Assembly (NCBI RefSeq): GCF_016746095.1
Contig: NZ_JAERTY010000007.1
Span: forward strand, 62,001 to 126,000
Direction of reading: 5' to 3'
Origin: Sphingobacterium faecale
Lineage (GTDB): Bacteria > Bacteroidota > Bacteroidia > Sphingobacteriales > Sphingobacteriaceae
Length of the DNA stretch: 64,000 nucleotides
The position numbers were made by a program, and so were the translations under genes. Shown in pieces: positions 26,006 through 35,023 of this stretch. Under the pieces are notes generated by a model, which saw only the letters and a list, made by a program, of their open reading frames with translations, searched no databases and was not told where the DNA came from. How positions within the stretch are numbered: position 1 is the first letter of the stretch; every line of letters begins with the position of its first letter.

Positions 26006-26022
26006 TTTAGAATTAGTATAAA
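26006..26022. promoter_or_regulatory. Candidate iron-responsive operator (copy 1)
   Basis: TTTAGA-ATTAG-TATAAA, a 17-bp imperfect palindrome extended to AATTTAGA...TATAAATT. It shares the form TTTAGA-N5-TCTAAA with sites at 29534, 29570 and 33556. The regulator (Fur, DtxR or another) is not determined. Confidence 0.5.
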
Positions 26023-26033
26023 TTAAATCAAAT

Positions 26034-28514
26034 ATGAGAGCTAAACTGTTTTTTGCATTAATGGGGACACTGGGAGCCTGTTCTTTAGCAAATGCACAAA
26101 CAACCGTCAAAGGGCGGGTTATCGACGAAAAGAGCAAACCTGTTGCCGAAGTATCGGTAAGAGCTGGTCAACAATCAGTAAAGACGGATGCGAATGGTTT
26201 TTTTAGTATTTATATCGGCCGCTCCGGTAAATTTACGTTACATCTATCAGGGATAGGTTTCGGAAAGAAAGAAGTCGTATTGACACAAGAAGGAGCGGAG
26301 ACGAAATTGGAGGATATTATCCTGAGACACAACGAGTATAATATTGAAGATGTAGAGGTATTTGGTGAGCGTGGTAGACAGCCAAAAGGGCTAGAAACGA
26401 TAACACGTATGCCATTGAAACCATCAGATCAGATACAGAGTATATCGGTAATATCGCATAAGGTTATTGAAGATCAAGGTGCATTGACATTGACGGATGC
26501 AGTACGTAATATTCCTGGTGTGACGTTGTTTGGAAGTTATGGAGGGGTAAAGGAATCCATGTCTACTCGTGGTTTTCGTGGTGTACCGGTTTTAAAAAAC
26601 GGTGTACGTATGGATTCGCAGTTTCAGACCGCTTCTGGTGTGGTCGATATGCAAGGTGTTGAATCTATACAGATGATAAAAGGTTCGGCGGCGATTACCC
26701 AAGGTGTGATTACAGATATTGGAAATGCAGGTGGTGTTATCAATGTGGTGACAAAGACACCTAACTTTATCAATGCTGGAGCAGTAGGCGCACGTGTGGG
26801 TAGCTGGGGACAGTTTAGACCTACCTTCGATATGCAGACGGTTTTGGATAAAAAGGAGACTCTAGCTGTACGATTTAATGGGGCATACGAGCGTTCGGAT
26901 AGTTATCGAGCAGCTGTTTCCGGAAATAGTGTTTACTTCAATCCTTCTTTGACGTGGCGTGCATCTGGTAATACGACAGTAACTTTAGAAGGAGATTATC
27001 TGAATTCGAATAAGACGCCGGTTACTTCCGCTGTGAATTTGAACCCATCTCAAGGTGTTAATGCCTTGTACGTATTGCCAAACAATCGTATGGCGGGACT
27101 GGCTTCAGATAATAATAATACAGTGATGAGTAGCTTTATGGCCTCTGTGAATCATCGTCTTAGTGACAACTGGCGCTTGAGAGCCGCTTATGCAGTCTCT
27201 TCGTATCAGGTAGATAACCAATCTACAGGTCTTACCTTGCTTGATGAGAAGGTCAATCCTGATTTCAATCTATTTAGTCGCTCAATGTCTAGAAGTTTGC
27301 GTGACGATAAGAACAAGACTTTCCAATTTGATTTGATCGGAGAAGAGTTGTACACAGGCCGTATCAAACACACTATGCAAGGAGGCTTTGATTACCGTAT
27401 AGTGGATGCCAATACAACAGCAATGGCTGGAACCTTGAAGCCGCTGGGTAAGAACATTACTTTAGGTAATGCAGGAGTGATAGATACGATTGATATCTTG
27501 GGTAGTTGGACAAACCTTTTAGATGAGGTTGAGTATTTAGACAAAAATGGACAGGCGCAAGTGGGCAAGAGTATTAGCTTTGTAAAAGGCACCCCTGTAG
27601 ATGCTGATTATAATACCTTTGGCATTTTAGCCCAAGATGTTATTGAGTTCAATAAATACATTAAGGTGGCTCTAGGTTTGCGTTATTCTGAAGTTAATAC
27701 TATCTCTGCTACCAGCAATACCTCGCAACGCCGTTCCGCGTGGAATCCGAGTGTCGGTTTTATCGCCACGCCTGTACAACATCTAAATATTTTCGGTTCT
27801 TATACGAGCTCTACAAGTTTGAGAAGTGCAGCTAATAAGATGGTTGGTGGGGGCGAAGTAGGCCCTTCAACAACGGAACAGTTTGAAGCAGGTATCAAAT
27901 CGGATTGGCTGGACGAAAAATTACGTTTTAACTTGACCTATTTTCATATCTATACTTCTAATTTGTCTAATCAAGAGTATGCACCAGGAACAACGACTAG
28001 TACTGGATATTACTTCAAAGCCGGAGATTTGTTGCGTGACGGTATAGAGGCCGAGTTGAATGGTCGTATTTTAGATAACCTAACAGTAATGTTGGGATAT
28101 GCTTATCTCGATGCACGGTATAAGAATTCTCCATCTTATGTGGATGGCTCGGCACCGATGAATGCACCAGATCATACCGCTAATGGTTGGGTACAGTATG
28201 TTGTTAATCAAGGGGCTTTGAAGAATCTTAGCTTAAGTGCAGGAGTATATTATGTAGGTAAAAGACCCGTAAATGAACATAGTACTAAGTATGATGGCCA
28301 TACGGCAGTGTATGGTCCTGATATTAAGCCTTTTGATATGCCTGCTTACACTACAGTGAATGCGCAGGTAGGTTATAAATTCCAGAAGTGGGAAGCGAGG
28401 GTGTTCTTAAATAACTTAACGGATGAAATAGGTTTGAACTCCTATTTCCGCGGAGGGTTCATTAATCAGATCGACCCTAGAAATGCAGCGTTCTCATTGA
28501 ACTATAGATTCTAA
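26034..28514 (+). CDS. TonB-dependent siderophore receptor
   Basis: An 826-residue outer-membrane receptor: signal peptide to ANAQ, a carboxypeptidase-regulatory-like domain (25-105), a plug domain with DQIQSISVISHKVIEDQGAL and the segment TRGFRGVPVLKNGVR, and a 22-strand barrel ending in Phe. The plug opening and AVRNIPGV are typical of ferric-siderophore receptors (FhuA/FecA type). It stands alone with its own terminator at 28538, beside an AraC regulator and an XusABC-like set. A palindromic operator candidate lies just before the ATG. The siderophore is not known; a hydroxamate such as ferrichrome is possible by family resemblance only. Confidence 0.92.
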   Translation: MRAKLFFALMGTLGACSLANAQTTVKGRVIDEKSKPVAEVSVRAGQQSVKTDANGFFSIYIGRSGKFTLHLSGIGFGKKEVVLTQEGAETKLEDIILRHNEYNIEDVEVFGERGRQPKGLETITRMPLKPSDQIQSISVISHKVIEDQGALTLTDAVRNIPGVTLFGSYGGVKESMSTRGFRGVPVLKNGVRMDSQFQTASGVVDMQGVESIQMIKGSAAITQGVITDIGNAGGVINVVTKTPNFINAGAVGARVGSWGQFRPTFDMQTVLDKKETLAVRFNGAYERSDSYRAAVSGNSVYFNPSLTWRASGNTTVTLEGDYLNSNKTPVTSAVNLNPSQGVNALYVLPNNRMAGLASDNNNTVMSSFMASVNHRLSDNWRLRAAYAVSSYQVDNQSTGLTLLDEKVNPDFNLFSRSMSRSLRDDKNKTFQFDLIGEELYTGRIKHTMQGGFDYRIVDANTTAMAGTLKPLGKNITLGNAGVIDTIDILGSWTNLLDEVEYLDKNGQAQVGKSISFVKGTPVDADYNTFGILAQDVIEFNKYIKVALGLRYSEVNTISATSNTSQRRSAWNPSVGFIATPVQHLNIFGSYTSSTSLRSAANKMVGGGEVGPSTTEQFEAGIKSDWLDEKLRFNLTYFHIYTSNLSNQEYAPGTTTSTGYYFKAGDLLRDGIEAELNGRILDNLTVMLGYAYLDARYKNSPSYVDGSAPMNAPDHTANGWVQYVVNQGALKNLSLSAGVYYVGKRPVNEHSTKYDGHTAVYGPDIKPFDMPAYTTVNAQVGYKFQKWEARVFLNNLTDEIGLNSYFRGGFINQIDPRNAAFSLNYRF

Positions 28515-28537
28515 GAGTAAAAACTAAATATTTACAG

Positions 28538-28571
28538 AAAGGCCCTCATTTAAGAATGAAGGCCTTTTTAT
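28538..28571. terminator. Bidirectional terminator, siderophore receptor / AraC gene
   Basis: AAAGGCC-CTCATT pairs with AATGA-AGGCCTTT around a short loop, with a T run on the plus strand. It serves the convergent receptor gene and probably the AraC gene, whose stop is at 28573. Confidence 0.85.
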
Positions 28572-28572
28572 A

Positions 28573-29526
28573 TTATAAAATATGGATAAGGCTTTCAAAC
28601 TCGGAGAGCATTTGCACCCCCTCATTGGCTACTAAAAAAGTGTATCTAAGAGAATTGGGTATAAACCCAAAATATTTTTTGAAGGCCGAAGTAAAATGAG
28701 TGGAATGCTTGTAGCCCGTCATTTGAGCAACGTCCGATATTCTATAATCTCCCGTGAGGATCAGTTCTTTAGCATGTTCCATTTTCTTTTCAGTGATGTA
28801 ATTCATCACTGTTTTGCCAAAATACTGTTTAAAGTGTTTTTTGAGATATTGCTCGTTGGTACCTACATACTTTGCCAATTCGGGGATAGTGTAGTTTTTT
28901 GATAAATCTCGATGGATCAGGTTTTTTGCTAGCACTATCTTGTCATAATGGTTTTTGTTCGGAATTATCTCGTGCTTTTCGTTCTCCGCATAGAGTCCCT
29001 CAATCTGATGTACCAGAATTTCGATGAGTAGGGCCTGTATCCGTAAGCGGTTTAAATAGTTGTCATGGCGTATATAAACCATAAGTTGGTTGATGAGCAA
29101 TCGAGTCCTGTTATCACTATTGGTTAATAGTCCATTACTAAAACGTAAGGTATTTTGTTCAAATTTTCTTCTAAAGTCATCCAATAGCTCATTAGAGATA
29201 AATAAGGCTATAGCAAGATGATCTTCGTAGATGTTTTTCCATTCCAGTGTCTCTCCTTTTTGAATGGGGTGGATAATATTTTCTCCCCCTCGAATTATGT
29301 AGGACTGTTTCCGCAGAAAATAAGGACAAATGCAGCTATGCTCGTGTAACGGGAATAGGATGTTTAGAAACCCATCTAATGGACTGCTCAGCTCTTGATT
29401 ATTGGTGCCGTGCAATAATGCATAATGAATATCTAGGGAAGTAGAGGTCAACGGACACGCTACAGTGGATTCAGACTGAAATTCTGAGATTTCTGAATTT
29501 GAAGCTTTTTTTCCTGATTCCGTCAT
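28573..29526 (-). CDS. AraC-family transcriptional regulator (siderophore uptake type)
   Basis: A 317-residue protein when started at the ATG at 29526; an upstream start at 29562 would place 12 residues inside the operator region. The C-terminal 100 residues are a double helix-turn-helix (IPELAKYVGTNEQYLKKHFK and ISDVAQMTGYKHSTHFTSAF). The N-terminal ligand domain (about 1-190) has no named match I can support. It sits between a siderophore receptor and a second receptor with lipoprotein and PepSY partners, divergent from the latter, like PchR-type activators that sense their siderophore. The promoter region is shared with two palindromes. Confidence 0.9.
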   Translation of the reverse strand: MTESGKKASNSEISEFQSESTVACPLTSTSLDIHYALLHGTNNQELSSPLDGFLNILFPLHEHSCICPYFLRKQSYIIRGGENIIHPIQKGETLEWKNIYEDHLAIALFISNELLDDFRRKFEQNTLRFSNGLLTNSDNRTRLLINQLMVYIRHDNYLNRLRIQALLIEILVHQIEGLYAENEKHEIIPNKNHYDKIVLAKNLIHRDLSKNYTIPELAKYVGTNEQYLKKHFKQYFGKTVMNYITEKKMEHAKELILTGDYRISDVAQMTGYKHSTHFTSAFKKYFGFIPNSLRYTFLVANEGVQMLSEFESLIHIL

Positions 29527-29533
29527 TTTGTTA

Positions 29534-29550
29534 TTTAGAATACATCTAGA
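29534..29550. promoter_or_regulatory. Candidate iron-responsive operator (copy 2)
   Basis: TTTAGA-ATACA-TCTAGA, a near-perfect 17-bp palindrome in the divergent region between the AraC gene and the receptor, overlapping the -7 element at 29547. Confidence 0.6.
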
Positions 29551-29554
29551 TTTG
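29547..29554 (+). promoter_or_regulatory. Bacteroidota -7 element of the XusA-like receptor
   Basis: TAGATTTG matches TAnnTTTG; a TTTG at 29527-29530 could be the -33 element although the 16-base gap is short. The start codon is 61 bases on. Confidence 0.5.
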
Positions 29555-29569
29555 CAACGCAAGGTTTTA

Positions 29570-29586
29570 TTTAGACTTGTTCTAAA
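29570..29586. promoter_or_regulatory. Candidate iron-responsive operator (copy 3)
   Basis: TTTAGA-CTTGT-TCTAAA has perfect 6-bp arms around five bases and is the best of the four copies. It lies downstream of the -7 element, where bound repressor would block transcription. Confidence 0.65.
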
Positions 29587-29614
29587 AACAAAAGTAAACT
29601 ATTAATCTGAGATA

Positions 29615-32071
29615 ATGAAACAAATTTACCTGTCGTTGTTCTTCGTAGTTCTTGTGACTTCGGTATTTGCGCAAAAGACATTCACTGTAAATGGTAAAGT
29701 ACATAAAGAAAGTGGAGAACCGATATCTCATGTTACGGTTAGGATTAATGGCACATCTCTAGTATCTATCACTAATGAACAAGGACGCTATTCCTTCTCT
29801 AATGTTTCTCAGGGAAAGTATATCATGTCGGTTTCTTCCGTAGAGATAAAAACCAAGACTTTGAATATTGATGTGAACAAAGATTATCTAGACCTACACA
29901 TACACGTGGGAGATAAAGGCGATGTGTCTTTGGACGAAGTAAAAGTGACACGTAATACCGTAAAACGCGAAATTGAGACCTCCGGCTTTGCAGTTTCTAT
30001 TATTGAGACAAAGGAAGCTTCTTTAAGAAATTTGACAACGAATGAGTTGTTAGATAGGGCAGTTGGTGTACGTGTGCGCCAAAACGGCGGAGAGGGATCT
30101 CCCATTGAATATAATCTGAATGGAATGTCAGGAAGCACCATAGGATTATTTTTGGATGGGATTGAGATTTCTACTTATGGTTCATCCTTTAACCTTAACA
30201 ATATTCCTCCTGCTATGATTGAGCGTATAGAGGTATATAAAGGTGTTTTACCTTCTCATCTAAGTGGTAATTATGTTGGAGGAGCTATAAATGTCATTAT
30301 GAAAAAAGATGCTTCTGCGAATAATTTATCCGCAGCTGTATCTTATGGCTCTTTTAATACGTACCGGGCTGATGTTGGTGGATTGTATCGTAATCAAAAG
30401 AATGGTTTGACCGTTAGAGCTTCAGGGTTTTATAGTCATTCAGATAATAACTATGAAATGTGGGGTAAGTTCTCTAAATATACCTTGCCTAATACACGCG
30501 TGGAAAGGTATTATCGTACCAAGCGGCCAAATGATAAATTTGAGACTATTGGTGGACGCTTTGAATTAGGATTCACAGATGTGTCCTGGGCAGATCAATT
30601 TTTCGTAGGCTATAACGTGTCTGATTCTTATAAGGATATTCCACATGGAATTACCATGACTAGGCCCTATTTTGGTCGATTCAATGAATATCAGGCGCAT
30701 GTTTTTAGCATGAATTATAATAAGCGTGATCTTTTTGTAGAGGGGTTATCGCTCAATTTGAATGCGGTACACAGTAAACGAAATACGTATCTCCAAGATA
30801 CAGTTAGTCAGTTATATAATTGGGACGGTACATTGTTGATGGCTCCACCAAATGAAAACGATGAAGTAAAGCCCTTTCCTCATATACCAGGAAAAGGACA
30901 GCAAGGAGATGCGGTGATGAATGATATTGACCGTACGATATCGAATGTTCGGACTAATTTGGCTTATCTCTTTTTGCCTGGACATCGTTTATCACTCAAT
31001 CATAAGTTCGAAAAGACAACCCGAAACGATAGAGATTTGCTTAATCCTGAGAAAGACAAATGGATTACGCAAAATGATATATGGACAAATATCTGGGCTT
31101 TGAATTATGAGATGGAGACTTTTGATAATAAGCTCCGGACAAATGTTTTTGGTAAGTATGGCTTAACGAAGACTAAGAGTCTACAACCCACAGCATTGGA
31201 AAATGGGGTGATGAACTATGAACAAAGTACTTCAATTAGAGATAATAAAGGCTTTGGAGCTACTGTGTCTTATCAAGCGATTAAAGACGGGTTTATTATT
31301 TTGTCCGCAGAAAAGTCCTTTATTATGCCTACAGAACGGCACTTGTATGGGGAGCCGGAAAACAATCTACTTCCTAATGCAGGAATTTTGCCTGAAGTAG
31401 CGGTAAACTATAATTTGGGCGGACGTTATGGTTTCCTAGAATTTTCGGATCATAAGTTGAACTTCTATGCCAATGCATTCTGGCGTAACGGTTATGAAAA
31501 AATAATTTTACAGACACGTGTAGACCCTGTTATTGAAGGGCGTGAAAATCAAGTTGAAGACATACAGGTGAGTCAATTTGTGAACTTGCCTAGGACCCAG
31601 ACATTAGGTTTTGAGGGGGAGATTAACTATATCTATAGCAATAAATTGAATGCAATGGTTAACTTTTCGAAATTCAATTCGCTATTCAAAGTGAAAGAAG
31701 ACGAAAGGGGGAATCCACATAGTCTATATAATCTTCAGGTACCTAATGAACCTTTCTTTACAATGAACGCAAACGTTCAATATCGATTAAATAACATATT
31801 TCAAAAAAAATCAGTTGTGAATCTTCATTATAACATGGGATATGTTGCGCCGTTTAGTACAATATGGATCGAGTCAGAGTGGTTTACAACACCAACTCAA
31901 TTTGCACATGACTTTGGAGCAAGCTATCGTTTTCCAAAGGGAAACGTAGTAGTAAGTTTGGATGGTAAGAATGTGTTTAACGCGGAAGTATATGACAATT
32001 TTGGCATCCAAAAACCAGGTAGAGCATTTTATATTAAATTGAATTATACATTAAATAACTTTATTAAATAG
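29615..32071 (+). CDS. TonB-dependent receptor, XusA-like
   Basis: An 818-residue receptor: signal peptide to VFAQ, carboxypeptidase-regulatory-like domain (22-105), plug with LTTNELLDRAVGVRVRQNGG and IERIEVYKGVLPSHL, then a 22-strand barrel. It is followed 3 bases later by a DUF4374 lipoprotein gene and then by a PepSY membrane protein gene. This is the order of the Bacteroides thetaiotaomicron xenosiderophore system XusABC, in which XusA imports enterobactin-bound iron. The match is of architecture and order, so the cargo here is inferred to be a ferric siderophore. Two palindromes and a -7 element precede it. Confidence 0.9.
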   Translation: MKQIYLSLFFVVLVTSVFAQKTFTVNGKVHKESGEPISHVTVRINGTSLVSITNEQGRYSFSNVSQGKYIMSVSSVEIKTKTLNIDVNKDYLDLHIHVGDKGDVSLDEVKVTRNTVKREIETSGFAVSIIETKEASLRNLTTNELLDRAVGVRVRQNGGEGSPIEYNLNGMSGSTIGLFLDGIEISTYGSSFNLNNIPPAMIERIEVYKGVLPSHLSGNYVGGAINVIMKKDASANNLSAAVSYGSFNTYRADVGGLYRNQKNGLTVRASGFYSHSDNNYEMWGKFSKYTLPNTRVERYYRTKRPNDKFETIGGRFELGFTDVSWADQFFVGYNVSDSYKDIPHGITMTRPYFGRFNEYQAHVFSMNYNKRDLFVEGLSLNLNAVHSKRNTYLQDTVSQLYNWDGTLLMAPPNENDEVKPFPHIPGKGQQGDAVMNDIDRTISNVRTNLAYLFLPGHRLSLNHKFEKTTRNDRDLLNPEKDKWITQNDIWTNIWALNYEMETFDNKLRTNVFGKYGLTKTKSLQPTALENGVMNYEQSTSIRDNKGFGATVSYQAIKDGFIILSAEKSFIMPTERHLYGEPENNLLPNAGILPEVAVNYNLGGRYGFLEFSDHKLNFYANAFWRNGYEKIILQTRVDPVIEGRENQVEDIQVSQFVNLPRTQTLGFEGEINYIYSNKLNAMVNFSKFNSLFKVKEDERGNPHSLYNLQVPNEPFFTMNANVQYRLNNIFQKKSVVNLHYNMGYVAPFSTIWIESEWFTTPTQFAHDFGASYRFPKGNVVVSLDGKNVFNAEVYDNFGIQKPGRAFYIKLNYTLNNFIK

Positions 32072-32074
32072 CAT

Positions 32075-33487
32075 ATGAAAACGAGATTATTTACTTCGCT
32101 AGCTGTAGGAGCAGTGATTGCTATGGGCGCATTAGCAGGATGTAAAAAAAGTGATGGACCAAATGGCGGCTTAGAACCGTCAGGACCAGACAATCAACCT
32201 AGGAAATATATTACGTTGACAGGAGCATTCCCCGATGATAAAGGTACTGCTGGAAATGGAGGAACTATGGCGTTTGCAATTACGCCTGAAGAAGCTATTA
32301 ACCCAAACTTCGAACTGAATGTTTATAGTACCGGTTATCCGCTTCGTTCACAACGTACAGCACGGGTACAAGGGTCTACAAATGGTAATTTTTTATATAA
32401 TATACAGTACACAGGTACAGATGGCGGTATTTTTAATAAATACCGTGTAGATGGAGGAAAAGTGTTTACGGATACGCGTGAAGAAATGAATACTGAACCT
32501 ATTCTTGGTACAGCACCTCGATGGGTAGTTGCTGCCGAGGGTGTAGGGATAGGAGTCTACGCTTCTGCTAAAATCAAAGGGTCGGCCGAGGGAGCTGGAG
32601 CTGATTTTGTTGACGTAACCAGTACCGCGAAAATAGCAATAATGGATCTGAATGATCCTCAGGTAACGCGTCAAACTGAATTTACAATTCCTTTGACTGC
32701 AGAACAGACGAAAGCAGGTTATCAGATTGGTCGTATAGACGTGCCAATTGTTAATGCAGCAAAGACAAAAGTCTTTATTGGCTGTAATTTGACAAGAACA
32801 GATGTGACAAAAAAATCGGGTTTTAAAGATAATGTACAGACATGGAGTAGTGGAACTAGAGAGCTAGGAACAGCTACTTTAGTGGTGGACTACCCATCAT
32901 TAGCTAATCCTAAGTTAATATATGCAGATCCTGCCGTTAGTAAGGTTAACAATCATTCTTATCGTACAATGACGCAATACGTGGGTACTGATGGTCATGT
33001 TTATCAAGCAACAGCAACTTCAGGATCACAGATCTTACGTATTGACAAGTCTACAAATCAGTATGATAATAGTTACAATTTTGATTTGAAAGCTGCACTA
33101 GGAACAAGCAATAGTGTTGCTATAAGGGCTTGGAAGTATATTAAAGATGGTGTTGCTATTGTGTTATATACTGAGTCAAAAGTGGACGGAGGGTATCTAG
33201 CGCTCGTTGACTTGAATGAAAGAAAGGCGACTCGCTTGACAACAGAAAATCAAAGTGATATTGGTTTTTCTGGACGCTCTGCAAATGAATCAGAAGGTAT
33301 AACAGCAATCACAGGTACATTTGGGCAGTTTCAAAACATTGGGTTAGTTGGAGATAATATTTATGTACCAATGACTCCAAACGGTCTGGATGGTAACTTG
33401 TATGTGATTAATTACAAGACAAAAGCGGTTACAAAAGGAGCCAGATTGAAAAATCAATCGGGTAGTTTTTATATCGGTGCTTACTAA
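32075..33487 (+). CDS. DUF4374 lipoprotein, XusB-like siderophore-binding protein
   Basis: A 470-residue lipoprotein with the lipobox ALAGC (Cys23) and a charged and Gly-rich tether before the fold. The rest is beta-rich, with repeated segments such as VYSTGYPL, RIDVPIVNAAKTKVFIG and MTQYVGTDGHVYQATATSGS, as in DUF4374 proteins that I take to be beta-propellers. XusB of Bacteroides is a DUF4374 lipoprotein that captures siderophores at the surface and hands them to XusA. The gene starts 3 bases after the receptor stop. A hairpin at 33508 may reduce read-through to the PepSY gene, which has its own promoter. Confidence 0.88.
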   Translation: MKTRLFTSLAVGAVIAMGALAGCKKSDGPNGGLEPSGPDNQPRKYITLTGAFPDDKGTAGNGGTMAFAITPEEAINPNFELNVYSTGYPLRSQRTARVQGSTNGNFLYNIQYTGTDGGIFNKYRVDGGKVFTDTREEMNTEPILGTAPRWVVAAEGVGIGVYASAKIKGSAEGAGADFVDVTSTAKIAIMDLNDPQVTRQTEFTIPLTAEQTKAGYQIGRIDVPIVNAAKTKVFIGCNLTRTDVTKKSGFKDNVQTWSSGTRELGTATLVVDYPSLANPKLIYADPAVSKVNNHSYRTMTQYVGTDGHVYQATATSGSQILRIDKSTNQYDNSYNFDLKAALGTSNSVAIRAWKYIKDGVAIVLYTESKVDGGYLALVDLNERKATRLTTENQSDIGFSGRSANESEGITAITGTFGQFQNIGLVGDNIYVPMTPNGLDGNLYVINYKTKAVTKGARLKNQSGSFYIGAY

Positions 33488-33507
33488 AACCTACTAACAG
33501 TATTAAA

Positions 33508-33545
33508 AAGGACTTTAAGATTTGCTTAGAGTCCTTCTTTTTTTA
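33508..33545 (+). terminator. Hairpin after the DUF4374 gene
   Basis: AAGGACT-T-TAA pairs with TTA-G-AGTCCTT around a short loop and is followed by a T-rich run. It separates the receptor/lipoprotein pair from the PepSY gene. Confidence 0.7.
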
Positions 33546-33555
33546 TTAAACATTA

Positions 33556-33572
33556 TTTAGACTAAGAATAAA
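33556..33572. promoter_or_regulatory. Candidate iron-responsive operator (copy 4)
   Basis: TTTAGA-CTAAG-AATAAA lies at the centre of a longer palindrome, ATTATTTA (33552-33559) and TAAATAAT (33569-33576), both arms perfect. It lies just upstream of the -7 element of the PepSY gene. Confidence 0.6.
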
Positions 33573-33577
33573 TAATA

Positions 33578-33585
33578 TATATTTG
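33578..33585 (+). promoter_or_regulatory. Bacteroidota -7 element of the XusC-like gene
   Basis: TATATTTG, a full match to TAnnTTTG, 15 bases before the ATG at 33601 and directly after the palindrome. Confidence 0.6.
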
Positions 33586-33600
33586 CAAAAAATAAAAAAC

Positions 33601-34971
33601 ATGTCTTCATCCAATTGGCCTAAGATTCGCAAATTTTTCAACGATATCCACCTATGGGGCGGATTGATTTCTGGTATTGTCGTATTGATTGTCTGTTTGA
33701 CAGGAACCATCTATACGTATAATACAGAACTTCGAGAGGCAGCTATACCTCAATATTATAAAGTAGCTCCAGAGGGAGATAAGCAAAATGTGGATACCTT
33801 AATTAAGCAGGCTAAGACGTCTATAAAGGGGGAGATTGTTGGGGTAAAAGTCCCTTTTAATACTGATAAGACGATATTTGCATTGTATAGTAAGGCTAGA
33901 AAGGAAGAGGGAGAGTCAGAAAAGAAGGCAGGGCCGAAAAAGATTGAGGTTAATACAGGAGCTTCGGAAGCCAAACTTGCTAAGGGAGATGAGCCAGCAT
34001 CTAAGGGAAAAGATACCAATAAGGTTGGTGAAGCGGCTAGTGCGGGTGCTGGAAAAGAGAAAAAAGCTGCCCCAGCTGCTGGTGGACGTGGTCCTCGTGC
34101 CAATCAGATGGCCATAAATCCGTATACAGGACAGGTTATCGGTGATCCTTCGGATGAGAAGACCAAGACAGCAGCTTTGATGCAAACCATGTTCGGCTTG
34201 CATCGTTGGTTGCTTCTGAATGAGGTGGAAAAACCTATCATAGAAGGGGTAGAGAATCGTAAGCTGGGATCTTGGATTACAGGGACAGCTACGTTGCTGT
34301 TTTTGCTGGGCGTCATCTCTGGTATGATTATCTGGTTTCCAGCTAAGATGAGAGGATGGAAGAATGGCCTTAAGATAAAATGGTCAGCGAGATGGAAGCG
34401 TATCAATCACGATTTGCATAATACGCTCGGTCTCTACAGTTGCATAATTCTATTCTTAATGTCCGTGACAGGGCCTTTTTGGTCATTTGAATGGTATAGG
34501 GCAGGATGGCAAAAGACTTGGGGAACTTATAAATCTCCCGATGCACCGAAGGAAGATAAGCCGGCGTTCGTATCCGTTATGCCTACGGATGGAAAAGAAC
34601 CTCTAACTATCGAGGAGACTATTTTAATTGTGAATAAACTGTTGCCTTATGATGGAGATATTACAGTCAATTTTGCAAAAGATAGTGTTGGTACTGTTTC
34701 TGTCTCAAAGAATCGTGTAGGTTTTTTCGCTCCTTCTGCAGGAGATAAATTGACGCTGGATCAATACAGTGGAACAGTGCTAGAGAAGGATATTTTTAGA
34801 GATAAGCCATTTAACGAGCGGGCATCTGCATCGATTAAAGCATTGCATATTGGGGATATATATGGACCTTTTAGTAAGCTACTGTATTTCATAGCTTGTC
34901 TTATTGCGACCTCTTTACCGGTTACAGGTACGATGATTTGGATCAATAAGATGAAGAAAAATAAGAAATAG
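33601..34971 (+). CDS. PepSY-associated TM protein, XusC-like
   Basis: A 456-residue inner-membrane protein started at the ATG at 33601 (the upstream TTG at 33583 overlaps the promoter). It has an N-terminal membrane helix (about 20-42), a PepSY-type periplasmic part, further helices near 230-260, 285-310 and 430-450, and His-containing segments FGLHRWLL and NHDLHNTLG that could ligate haem or iron. Residues about 98-165 are a low-complexity Lys, Glu, Ala and Gly stretch that interrupts the periplasmic domain. It is the third gene of the XusABC-like set; reduction or transfer of the siderophore's iron is the presumed role. Confidence 0.88.
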   Translation: MSSSNWPKIRKFFNDIHLWGGLISGIVVLIVCLTGTIYTYNTELREAAIPQYYKVAPEGDKQNVDTLIKQAKTSIKGEIVGVKVPFNTDKTIFALYSKARKEEGESEKKAGPKKIEVNTGASEAKLAKGDEPASKGKDTNKVGEAASAGAGKEKKAAPAAGGRGPRANQMAINPYTGQVIGDPSDEKTKTAALMQTMFGLHRWLLLNEVEKPIIEGVENRKLGSWITGTATLLFLLGVISGMIIWFPAKMRGWKNGLKIKWSARWKRINHDLHNTLGLYSCIILFLMSVTGPFWSFEWYRAGWQKTWGTYKSPDAPKEDKPAFVSVMPTDGKEPLTIEETILIVNKLLPYDGDITVNFAKDSVGTVSVSKNRVGFFAPSAGDKLTLDQYSGTVLEKDIFRDKPFNERASASIKALHIGDIYGPFSKLLYFIACLIATSLPVTGTMIWINKMKKNKK

Positions 34972-34977
34972 GTTAGT

Positions 34978-35009
34978 AAAGCCCCTGTTCATTATAGACC
35001 GGGGCTTTT
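34978..35009. terminator. Bidirectional terminator, PepSY / holin genes
   Basis: AAAGCCCC and GGGGCTTT form an 8-bp stem with a 15-base loop, followed by TTCTTT. It separates two convergent genes. Confidence 0.85.
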
Positions 35010-35023
35010 CTTTGTATCTTGAT

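Noticed and set aside
33756..34406. Several overlapping frames in the PepSY gene
   Set aside because: They are shadows produced by the low-complexity Lys/Glu/Ala stretch; the PepSY frame has clear membrane helices and family motifs.
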